Below are positions 1 through 6,267 of a stretch of DNA of 55,633 nucleotides, one piece after another; within the stretch, counting starts at the first letter, position 1; every line of letters begins with the position of its first letter. A program made the translations under genes and the position numbers. The DNA is from Thermodesulfobacteriota bacterium (GTDB lineage Bacteria; Desulfobacterota_D; UBA1144; Nemesobacterales; CSP1-2). The stretch spans positions 1 through 55,633 of the forward strand of contig DATMAT010000017.1 in the NCBI GenBank assembly GCA_035559815.1, given 5' to 3'. The notes below the pieces were generated by a model. The model was not told the DNA's origin, did no database searches, and was given only the letters and a program-made list of their open reading frames with translations.

Positions 1-1
1 G

Positions 2-157
2 AGCCTACCAGAAGCCAAGAAGAAGATACTAAAAAGAGGGTTTTATTTAGCGCACATAAAATTTCATGGTGGTTCTGGTCCGTATAGTCAAAACCCTATT
101 TCGTTTTTCAGGTGGATAAAGGAAACCTTCCTTTCAGGGGAGAGGATAGAAATTTGA
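2..157 (+). CDS. C-terminal end of an unidentified protein (partial)
   Basis: An open frame enters from the left edge and runs 51 codons to a TGA at 155-157. The visible tail is rich in aromatic and basic residues and ends with the residues GERIEI. I do not recognise a family. It stops 18 bases before the ATG of the next gene, which has a good ribosome-binding site, so the two are probably one transcript. Its coding status rests only on the open frame and this spacing. Confidence 0.4.
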   Translation, partial: SLPEAKKKILKRGFYLAHIKFHGGSGPYSQNPISFFRWIKETFLSGERIEI

Positions 158-175
158 AGGTTAGGAGGTTGGCAG

Positions 176-490
176 ATGAATGATTTATCACTGGTTGAGG
201 TTCTTAGTATAGTAGAGGCAAATAATCCCGGTTTCTTGAGGGATACGAAAATTGAATCAAAAGACGACCTCGAAGCATATCCGATAACTCTAGTTATTCT
301 TTTGGTACAGTCGGACCAAACAGTAGTTGCGAAAGCAGCGAACATCAATATAACGGAAAGAATTATTGAAAGTATCGAGCAAAAAAGCTCTTTTGTGCGA
401 GAAGTATCGGAAACGGTTACTCCTCGACGCCTAACCATACATCTATTCGTGGATGATGATATGCACAATCGGGAAGTAGTTTCGATATAG
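176..490 (+). CDS. Small hypothetical protein, 104 aa
   Basis: The ATG is preceded by a clear AGGAGG-type ribosome-binding site seven bases upstream, which supports both the gene and this start. The product is acidic, with no signal peptide or membrane segment. It looks like a small alpha/beta protein, with an alternating hydrophobic stretch around residues 36-58 and a D/E-rich tail. No catalytic motif is visible and I do not recognise the family. It follows the partial gene at 2-157 closely and may be its operon partner. An overlapping frame on the other strand (88-468) is considered a shadow. Confidence 0.55.
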   Translation: MNDLSLVEVLSIVEANNPGFLRDTKIESKDDLEAYPITLVILLVQSDQTVVAKAANINITERIIESIEQKSSFVREVSETVTPRRLTIHLFVDDDMHNREVVSI

Positions 491-535
491 AAGGTTTAGT
501 GAAATATCAAATTGAGCATACTAATGTTACAGTGA

Positions 536-805
536 TTATCTGTATGCATCGCCCCTTGGGAATATGTTTACAACGGCGATGATTTTTGATTCTTTGATCA
601 ATCCAAAAATTATTCTGTAATCGCCTACTCTTAATCTGTAGAAATCCTTTAAATCACCGGTTAGGTCTGTTACATGGGGATGTTCTAAAGGCTTCTCATA
701 TTTCGACAAATTCACCAGGGCTTCTTTTATTCTTTGTTTGAGTTTCTTATCCAGTTTGTTGTGATATTTCTCTGCATTGGAAGATACTTTAATCGTCCAA
801 CTCAT
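536..805 (-). CDS. RelE/ParE-family toxin
   Basis: This 89-residue basic protein has the RelE/ParE fold pattern. An N-terminal helix pair is rich in K (residues 8-35), a central beta strand carries the family signature around residues 57-66 (YRLRVGDYRIIF), and a terminal strand ends in an R-x-D-x-Y-R motif. Members cleave mRNA at the ribosome or poison gyrase; which applies cannot be told here. The gene lies downstream of its antitoxin and overlaps it by 17 bases, so the two are translationally coupled. It should be silent as long as the antitoxin binds it. Family assignment is strong, target uncertain. Confidence 0.85.
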   Translation of the reverse strand: MSWTIKVSSNAEKYHNKLDKKLKQRIKEALVNLSKYEKPLEHPHVTDLTGDLKDFYRLRVGDYRIIFGLIKESKIIAVVNIFPRGDAYR

Positions 806-1025
806 TAATGGTTTTTCCGCCGCCCTTTCTTATATCTTCTAGTCCTTCTTTGGATTCCTCTAAGAATCCCGGTATTCTCAACAGCTCAAGGGTTTCTTTA
901 TGCCTTTCTATGTAGCCATCAACCAGTTCCTCAAAGATCTTGCTTAAAGGTCTATTCTCGTATCCCGCTATTGCCCTGAGTAATCTTAATTTTTCCTCAG
1001 GAAGTCTTAAGGTTGTTGCTCCCAT
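789..1025 (-). CDS. Antitoxin of the RelE/ParE-type pair (ribbon-helix-helix-like)
   Basis: This is a 78-residue acidic protein. Residues 3-12 (ATTLRLPEEK) look like the beta strand of a ribbon-helix-helix DNA-binding domain, followed by two helices. The C-terminal 30 residues are acidic and Gly-rich, as expected of a flexible toxin-binding tail. The start is fixed by a GAGGTG site just upstream and by the position of the promoter. The 3' end overlaps the toxin gene. It probably represses its own promoter by binding the palindrome at 1045-1068. Confidence 0.8.
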   Translation of the reverse strand: MGATTLRLPEEKLRLLRAIAGYENRPLSKIFEELVDGYIERHKETLELLRIPGFLEESKEGLEDIRKGGGKTINELDD

Positions 1026-1044
1026 ATTTTCACCTCACCATAAT

Positions 1045-1073
1045 ATTGTAAGATCGTGATATTACAATGTCAA
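1045..1073 (-). promoter_or_regulatory. Promoter and palindromic operator of the RelE/ParE-type TA operon
   Basis: On the minus strand a consensus -35 (TTGACA, 1068-1073) and a near-consensus -10 (TACAAT, 1045-1050) are separated by exactly 17 bases. A perfect inverted repeat, ATTGTAA at 1045-1051 and TTACAAT at 1062-1068, covers the -10 box and the spacer and touches the -35. Transcription should start near 1038, about a dozen bases before the antitoxin ATG. Antitoxin binding to the palindrome would occlude RNA polymerase, the usual TA autoregulation. Confidence 0.75.
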
Positions 1074-1175
1074 ATTGTGATTACCCAGAATACTGATGAA
1101 AATTGTTGACTATTATTGTATAGTTATGCACACTCATAGTAACTGAATTGCAAATATAAATAAGGAGTTGGCAAA

Positions 1176-1493
1176 ATGGAGGAACTTTTAACTGTAGAGG
1201 AAGTGGCAAAGCGGCTTAAGATCAGTAAGGCAACGGTAAGAAGGCATATAAGAGAGGGAAGGCTGAAGGCAGTAAAGATTGGCAGGGTTGTTCGCGTCTC
1301 AGCCGAGGAGGTTAAGGAGTTATTTCGTCCAATAGATGAAGTGAAATCAAAGGCCTCGACAAGCAGGCTTGCCTGGGTCGATAAATGCCGAAGACTGAGT
1401 CAAAAGATAAAGGAAAGTCACCACGGTGTCTTACTTGAAGATTCATCCGAGACAATAAGGAGCCTCAGGGAAGGAAGAATTCTCAGTGAGTAA
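1176..1493 (+). CDS. Excisionase-like HTH antitoxin, partner of VapC
   Basis: Residues 4-50 form an excisionase/MerR-type winged helix-turn-helix (LTVEEVAKRLKIS, then the wing ending in a KIGRVVRV strand). The remaining 55 residues are charged and probably bind the toxin. The ATG has an AAGGAG site at proper distance. The gene overlaps the following PIN-domain gene by 8 bases, the usual antitoxin-toxin organisation. HTH_17 proteins are a known class of VapB substitutes. Small imperfect inverted repeats upstream (1109-1124) may be its operator. Confidence 0.8.
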   Translation: MEELLTVEEVAKRLKISKATVRRHIREGRLKAVKIGRVVRVSAEEVKELFRPIDEVKSKASTSRLAWVDKCRRLSQKIKESHHGVLLEDSSETIRSLREGRILSE

Positions 1494-1926
1494 TCCATCG
1501 GATAGAATCTGTATCGATGCGAGCCTGGCTCTTAAGTGGGTATTACCGGAGAAACATACAGACTGGGCTCTGGAGCTTCTTTATGATTGGATATCAAAAG
1601 GATTTAAGCTTATTGCTCCCACATTGTTTATATTCGAGGTTACCTCTACTCTAAGAAATAAGGTACATAGACAAATCATCTCTTGGGAAGAGGGTTTCTT
1701 GGCACTAGATCAAATCAGGCGGGGCAGAATAGAATTGATCTTATCTCCGAAATTGGTCGATAGGGCATGGGAAATCTCAGGTGGCTTGAGATTGCCGACC
1801 GCATACGACGCTTTCTATTTGGCCTTAGCCGAGGAACAAAACTGCCAATTCTGGACCGCAGATAGGAACTTAGTGAGTATTCTCAAGAAACATAAGATGG
1901 ATTGGGCAAGGTGGATTGGGGATTAA
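1486..1926 (+). CDS. vapC: VapC-type PIN-domain ribonuclease toxin
   Basis: The 146-residue protein has the four acidic PIN positions: Asp in CIDASLA near residue 10, Glu in IFEVTS near 50, Asp in AYDAFY near 107 and Asp in TADRN near 125. These bind Mg2+ or Mn2+ for RNA cleavage, typically of tRNA. The start is a GTG at 1486 inside the end of the antitoxin gene, supporting coupled translation. The gene appears complete. A decayed copy of its 3' end lies about 1 kb downstream (2895-3008). Confidence 0.85.
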   Translation: MSNPSDRICIDASLALKWVLPEKHTDWALELLYDWISKGFKLIAPTLFIFEVTSTLRNKVHRQIISWEEGFLALDQIRRGRIELILSPKLVDRAWEISGGLRLPTAYDAFYLALAEEQNCQFWTADRNLVSILKKHKMDWARWIGD

Positions 1927-1969
1927 AAATGTCAAATAGATGGACATTATTTCCGTAAGGGTTACGGTT

Positions 1970-2022
1970 CGTGGAAATACTTAATCGGATTCGAATCTAA
2001 CCAATTTCCACGGGAACATTAA
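1970..2022. repeat. Inverted repeat with a nested palindrome
   Basis: CGTGGAAAT at 1970-1978 pairs perfectly with ATTTCCACG at 2014-2022. The 35-base loop contains the 10-base perfect palindrome GATTCGAATC near 1988-1997. It follows the vapC stop by about 45 bases. No T-run follows, so it is not an obvious terminator. It could be a protein-binding site or a small transposable remnant. Confidence 0.5.
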
Positions 2023-2153
2023 TCTTGGGGTTAAAGGAAGGTTAACCAGAGAAGTAATCTATGAGATGATATTGGTTTCTTAATAAAATATTTCATTTGA
2101 CGGATAAAGCTTTATGTAACTTTGTGTAATACCTTTATTTTTGGGTAGTGACA

Positions 2154-2414
2154 ATGGGTACGCGTACTGTCCGTTTAGATGATGAGACCGAAAAACTCCT
2201 TCAAGAGATCATCCAGGCGACAGGTCTATCTATATCCGCAGCGCTCAAGAAGGGACTCCTGGTGCTTCAGGACGAAATTTCCCGGCAAGTTGAGAGAACG
2301 CTCTATGACATTTACCGAGAACTAGATCTGGGGCCGGGGGGCTATGCTATAGGGCCTTCTACCCAAACCCGCCTCGGGGTGAAGGGGGCAATTAAGAAGA
2401 AGCTCAAACGATGA
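2154..2414 (+). CDS. Ribbon-helix-helix antitoxin of a broken VapBC pair
   Basis: The N-terminus (RTVRLDDETEKLLQEI) is a typical ribbon-helix-helix strand and first helix. The second helix follows at about residues 22-40, with a basic C-terminal tail. I prefer the ATG at 2154; a GTG two codons earlier is an alternative, and neither has a strong ribosome-binding site. The stop overlaps the ATG of the PIN gene by 4 bases (ATGA), the classic coupling. The antitoxin appears intact although its toxin partner is frameshifted. Confidence 0.7.
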   Translation: MGTRTVRLDDETEKLLQEIIQATGLSISAALKKGLLVLQDEISRQVERTLYDIYRELDLGPGGYAIGPSTQTRLGVKGAIKKKLKR

Positions 2415-2825
2415 TTCTTGTAGACACGGGTCCTCTTATTGCGCTATTTGATCCAAAAGATGCATTGCACGAATGCTGTAAGAGTGTACTTAAGACGATC
2501 AGGGAGCCGCTTTATACTACTATTCCAGTTCTCACAGAGGCTTTTCACATAATTTCCGCTGGGGAGCTACGGAGCGGATCGGCTAAGAGACTTTATCCTC
2601 AAAGGCGGCTTGTTCATTTGGTTCATGGATTATACCCGGGTGCAGCGTGGATTTGAGTTGATGGACAAGTACGCGGATCACCCGATGGATTTTGCAGATG
2701 CTTCCCTCATCGTCGCTGCGGAGGTATTGAAAACTAATAAGGTCTTTACTATCGACCGGCAAGACTTTGAGACATACCGGGTACGGCGAGGACATCGCTA
2801 CTACCGGGTCGAGATCGTGTGCTGA
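2411..2825 (+). pseudogene. vapC: Frameshifted VapC PIN-domain toxin
   Basis: The first frame gives the PIN N-terminus (VDTGPLIALFD, with the first catalytic Asp) and continues to about residue 50 (TEAFHII). The second frame then supplies the rest, LGSYGADRLRDFILKGG onward, including the DFADASL acidic motif and the TIDRQDF motif. Removing one G from the run of four G at 2561-2564 joins both frames into a continuous protein of about 137 residues with normal family spacing. As written, the first frame runs off into unrelated sequence and stops at 2656. This is either a true single-base inactivation or a sequencing error in a homopolymer. Confidence 0.8.
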
Positions 2826-2894
2826 CAATGGCAGAATACCTCTATATCGCCCGTTTATTCTTAATATGATGTTGTCTGATCCTGTTTGAGGTAC

Positions 2895-3008
2895 GCCAAT
2901 TCTGGACGGCTGATCAGAATCTTTATTACTAAGAAACATAGAATAGACTGGGCAAGATAGATAGGGGATTAAAGATGTCAAATAGATAGACATTATGTCC
3001 ATAAAGTT
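2895..3008 (+). pseudogene. Decayed copy of the vapC 3' end
   Basis: This stretch aligns with 1844-1962, the last quarter of the intact vapC gene plus about 35 bases after its stop. Shared blocks include CCAATTCTGGAC, AAGAAACATA, TGGGCAAG, GGGGATTAAA and TGTCAAATAGAT. Indels and an in-frame TAG mark it as non-coding. Because the match continues past the stop codon, it is a DNA duplication and not merely a related protein. The upstream part of the gene is absent. The rest of the gap, 3009-3191, shows nothing I can name. Confidence 0.75.
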
Positions 3009-3191
3009 TACATGACTCTCAACTCTTTTATTATCAATAGTTCCAAACCTATCTTGAATAGCCCTATGTAAAGATCCTTGACACTAGTCCTACACAATAT
3101 TGTATCTGTAAATCAATTAGTTACTAACCAGAAAGAACCTAACTAGCTTATTTTACTATCTTTCTCCGTTATCACTTCAAACCCAATGCCC

Positions 3192-3208
3192 TTGGCACAA
3201 TTCTTGTA
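3192..3208 (+). promoter_or_regulatory. Candidate sigma-54 promoter
   Basis: TTGGCAC, five bases, then TTGTA matches the -24/-12 consensus with the required 10 bases between the GG and the -12 dinucleotide. The only important mismatch is GT for GC at -12. Transcription would begin near 3220, about 65 bases before the TPR gene. rpoN is encoded in this window. No enhancer-binding site was identified. Confidence 0.4.
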
Positions 3209-3284
3209 AAACTTATTAACATGAATTTTTAAAAAATTTTAGGATTGTGTGCTGTTGATTCCTGTGTATAAGGAGGATTAAAAA

Positions 3285-4613
3285 ATGAATAATATAATGG
3301 ACTCAAAGTCTTTCCCTATTATCTTAGTTTTTTCATTTTTTATTCTGTTTTTCTCCATTCCTTACAGCAATGCTCAGGATGCGGATAAAATCGCAGAGGG
3401 AATTGAGAAGGGTGCAAAAATTACAAAGGGAGTAATTAAAGCTCTCGGAGAAATTTTCGGCGATGATGACAAGGAAGAAAAAAAGAAATCGGGTACCGGA
3501 GGGGAAGAAGAAGGTGACTTTGAGTCACAAGGCTTGAATACAGAACCTCCTGGTCAACATAATCCGTATCCCATGGGTCAGACTTCTTCAGGAGGTGAAT
3601 ACAACCAAACACCTCATTATCAGCCTTACGGACAAAACCAAACCGGGTTCACAAGTGGAGGGTACAATCAATCTGGGCCATATCAACCTGGTTATAGGGC
3701 TGCCCCTGGTGGCCAGTATACCGTGCCTAATCAAACAGTAGGTCCAGGACAATATCCATCTACGGGAGGAGGTTATTATCCCAATCAAGTTAATCAAGGC
3801 AACACCCAGTACGGACCGGGTCAGGGAGGTTACACAGGAGGTGGATATAATCAAACAGCACCATATCAACAGAGCTATGGGACTGCCCCTGGTGGTCAAT
3901 ATACTGCGCCTAATCAACCTTATGGGCAAAACCAAAGTGGGTTTACGGGTGGATATAATCAAACAGCGCCATACCAGCCGGGCTCTGGGGTTAATTCCGG
4001 TGGTCAGTATACTGCACCTAATCAACCGGGTGGAATCACCAACCCAAATCAAACCCATCAGAGTAATACTGGTACTGGTACCACTTCCAGTAGCCAATCA
4101 GCCTATGTGCCGATAAAACCTGTCTCTGTGCAAAAACAAGCAGAGGCCCTGAGAAACGAGGGATATGTCCTTTATCAGAATACTCAGTATCAAATGGCTA
4201 TCGATGTTCTTAACAGGGCTATCCAGCTTAACCCTATGGATTCTTATGCCTATTTTTACAGAGGTGTTTCTTACATGGGATTAAAGTTGATAGACATGGC
4301 TATCAGGGATTTACAAATGTCAATTGATTTAAATCCTGGATATTCTCATTCGTATAGTAATTTGGGAGCTGCTTTCTTGGAGGTTAAGGATTTGGATAAT
4401 GCAATTAGGACCTGCAGCACGGCTATACAACTTAACCCGAATCACACACTTGGCTACTACAACAGAGGGGTTGCATATATGTTATCAAAACAGTATCAAC
4501 TGGCTTTTGCAGACTTTAGTCAGGTACTGAGATTAAATCCCAATCATCAAGACGCTAAGGTAAATATCGAATACGTTCAGAAGAAATTAGCAAAAGGAAA
4601 TCCGACTGATTGA
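3285..4613 (+). CDS. Exported Q/N/G/Y-rich repeat protein with C-terminal TPRs
   Basis: A strong AAGGAGG site precedes the ATG. A signal peptide (hydrophobic core residues 10-25, cleavage near NAQ-DA) targets the protein across the inner membrane. Residues 60-85 are highly charged. Residues about 90-265 are a low-complexity region dominated by Gln, Asn, Gly, Tyr and Pro, built from three main imperfect units containing YNQTAPYQ and GGQYTAPNQ. Residues 285-430 hold four tetratricopeptide repeats, recognisable by the A-x-x-LNP spacing. TPRs bind partner proteins; the repeat region resembles a disordered, prion-like spacer. It is the first gene of the exported cluster. Function unknown. Confidence 0.85.
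   Translation: MNNIMDSKSFPIILVFSFFILFFSIPYSNAQDADKIAEGIEKGAKITKGVIKALGEIFGDDDKEEKKKSGTGGEEEGDFESQGLNTEPPGQHNPYPMGQTSSGGEYNQTPHYQPYGQNQTGFTSGGYNQSGPYQPGYRAAPGGQYTVPNQTVGPGQYPSTGGGYYPNQVNQGNTQYGPGQGGYTGGGYNQTAPYQQSYGTAPGGQYTAPNQPYGQNQSGFTGGYNQTAPYQPGSGVNSGGQYTAPNQPGGITNPNQTHQSNTGTGTTSSSQSAYVPIKPVSVQKQAEALRNEGYVLYQNTQYQMAIDVLNRAIQLNPMDSYAYFYRGVSYMGLKLIDMAIRDLQMSIDLNPGYSHSYSNLGAAFLEVKDLDNAIRTCSTAIQLNPNHTLGYYNRGVAYMLSKQYQLAFADFSQVLRLNPNHQDAKVNIEYVQKKLAKGNPTD
3627..4028 (+). repeat. In-gene tandem-like repeats of the Q/N/G/Y-rich region
   Basis: Three related DNA units of roughly 75-110 bases begin near 3627, 3838 and 3951. Each encodes GGYNQ-x-x-PYQ followed about ten residues later by GGQYT-x-PNQ. 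The second and third are closest to each other. A degenerate stretch rich in GQYP and GYYP separates the first from the second. Such repeats change copy number easily by slippage or recombination. Confidence 0.75.
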
Positions 4614-4691
4614 TGAGAGGTGAGTGTTGATCATCAAATTTTTAATTGTAGTAGAGGCAGCCAAATAATGGTATTAAGGAGGTTTAAACAG

Positions 4692-4853
4692 GTGATAAGA
4701 GAAATGAGTTCACTAATTTCATTAATCGTACTAACCTTAACAATTTCACCGATCAATATTTATGCTCAATCTCCAGATTCTGTTGAGCCTTTAGCTAGAA
4801 CTGTGGAGGCTTTGTTTAAGGCAAAGATTTGGTCGAACTTATATATTAGTTAA
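4692..4853 (+). CDS. Short secreted peptide, possibly a gene remnant
   Basis: An AAGGAGG site eight bases before a GTG at 4692 marks the most likely start; an earlier GTG at 4620 and an ATG at 4668 are in the same frame. The product of about 54 residues begins with a signal peptide ending near IYAQ. Only some 28 residues follow, so the mature peptide would be tiny. It lies 36 bases before the next gene. It may be a real small exported peptide or the 5' stump of a larger exported protein. Confidence 0.4.
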   Translation: MIREMSSLISLIVLTLTISPINIYAQSPDSVEPLARTVEALFKAKIWSNLYIS

Positions 4854-4889
4854 AGAACAATTTTTCATTTGGTGCGTAGGGGGGAGAAA

Positions 4890-6248
4890 ATGATAAATGT
4901 ACTAAAGGATTATTGTAGAGTTAGTTGCATAATAATAGTTATTTGTCTATGTAATATCCCTATATCTCAACAAACATATGCGGTTGATTGTAATACAGAT
5001 TGTAACAGACATTGCAAGAATGTATTTATCAAAGGGGGTTGCATAACAGCATGTGAGGCAGAAAAAGCGATTTCACGTAATAGTGGTTGTGGAGGCGTAG
5101 TCTTAACCCCTAGCAACCCTGATTTTGATAAGACTATTTCCAGTTGGCTCAGACAAGGACTAACTCCGCCGATGGTTCGAGAATACTTCGTTTATCTGGA
5201 AAGACAAGGAGATGGCACATGGAAAAGATTGCCACAAAGGCTGCATGAAATTCTAATCTTTGAGTATGTAAAATCTAATCTTCGTAGTGTTAAGTACGCT
5301 GAGAGCGTTAATACTGTGCACGGACAGCATATTACGGTAGGGGATAACATATATTTTATAAGACCGATAAACCTGAATTATTGTAATCTGAATGAAGTAA
5401 AAGTAGATAAAGAATGCGATCTTCATTTGTTATTACACGAATTAGAACACACGAGCCAATATGCAGTTCATGGAGGTAAGGAAGCCTTTGTTGTTAAGTA
5501 CTTATTGAATGGAGCAATTGAAATAGGGAGAAATGGGTCATTCAATGTTCATGATGCAATAAATCTCGAACAAGATGCAGAAAATAAGGCTGATCGGATA
5601 ATCCAAAAGATTTGGAACCAATGGTCGTTACGGCCTGTTTTAATACAAAACCAATGCCGCTATCCGGTGCGCCTATCTCTCTTCTATTTAAATCAATTTG
5701 GGAATTGGGTAGCTGAAGGATGGTGGAATTTTAATCCTGATCAGCAGTTCTTTCTGAGTGTAAGCGGTACACGAATAGCAACACGCGACAGTAGATTTGA
5801 TTATTATGCAGAAATCCCGGGCAAAGGAATTTCATGGGGTGGCGATAAATATCGAAAATTTGATGGCAAAATGCTACCTATGCGCGAACGAAAGTTCGGC
5901 GTTGATTCAGATGGAAACTATAAGTTTAGTATAGCCTGTAATAATCTTAGAGAAGTAGAAGTTAGCGTCCAACCTGAGTATGATTATCATGCCGTTACTA
6001 AATTGCGATCAGTTGAAAGCACTTACCCGTCTTCAATAACATTTGTCAATAGTTCAAATAAAACTGTAGATGTTTACTGGGTGGATTTTCAAGGTAATGA
6101 GAAGCCGTATAAAAAACTACTCCCGGGACAATCTTACGATCAGCAAACATATGACACTCATCCATGGGTTGTAAAATATGAAGGTAGCGGACAATTAGTG
6201 CTTACGGTTATTGGAACTAAAACCCCACAGGTTGCAAATATTAAATAA
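4890..6248 (+). CDS. Exported HExxH protein with DUF1036-like and VHL-beta domains
   Basis: The ATG at 4890 follows a GGGGGAG site; a TTG seven codons earlier is less likely. After a signal peptide (about 35 residues) comes a Cys-rich segment. Near residue 183 is HELEH, a zinc-metallopeptidase HExxH motif in an H-E-x-x-H-x-x-Q setting, followed about 40 residues later by EQDAENKAD, resembling the DUF4157-type pattern. Residues about 260-360 resemble DUF1036 (VAEGWWNFNP). The last 60 residues match the von Hippel-Lindau beta domain: ITFVNSS, VDVYWVDF, LLPGQSY, QQTYDTHPWVV. Probably periplasmic or secreted. Peptidase activity is inference. The VHL domain usually binds protein partners. Confidence 0.75.
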   Translation: MINVLKDYCRVSCIIIVICLCNIPISQQTYAVDCNTDCNRHCKNVFIKGGCITACEAEKAISRNSGCGGVVLTPSNPDFDKTISSWLRQGLTPPMVREYFVYLERQGDGTWKRLPQRLHEILIFEYVKSNLRSVKYAESVNTVHGQHITVGDNIYFIRPINLNYCNLNEVKVDKECDLHLLLHELEHTSQYAVHGGKEAFVVKYLLNGAIEIGRNGSFNVHDAINLEQDAENKADRIIQKIWNQWSLRPVLIQNQCRYPVRLSLFYLNQFGNWVAEGWWNFNPDQQFFLSVSGTRIATRDSRFDYYAEIPGKGISWGGDKYRKFDGKMLPMRERKFGVDSDGNYKFSIACNNLREVEVSVQPEYDYHAVTKLRSVESTYPSSITFVNSSNKTVDVYWVDFQGNEKPYKKLLPGQSYDQQTYDTHPWVVKYEGSGQLVLTVIGTKTPQVANIK

Positions 6249-6267
6249 GGTGGGGAGGAAAATGAAG

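Noticed and set aside
88-468. 126-residue frame on the minus strand
   Set aside because: It lies opposite the 176-490 gene, which has a strong ribosome-binding site and better composition.
1109-1124. ACTAT/ATAGT inverted repeat as operator of the excisionase-like/VapC pair
   Set aside because: Arms of five bases in AT-rich DNA are too short to claim on their own; mentioned only in the gene entry.
1965-2022. tRNA-like GGATTCGAATC loop
   Set aside because: The sequence is a palindrome with no acceptor, D or anticodon stems in the right places.
3588-4097. 169-residue minus-strand frame opposite the TPR gene
   Set aside because: It is the complement of a repeated coding region; repeats often leave a long open antisense frame.
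5215-5237. TGGCAC...TTGCC as a second sigma-54 site
   Set aside because: The spacing between the two halves is five bases too long, and it lies inside a gene.
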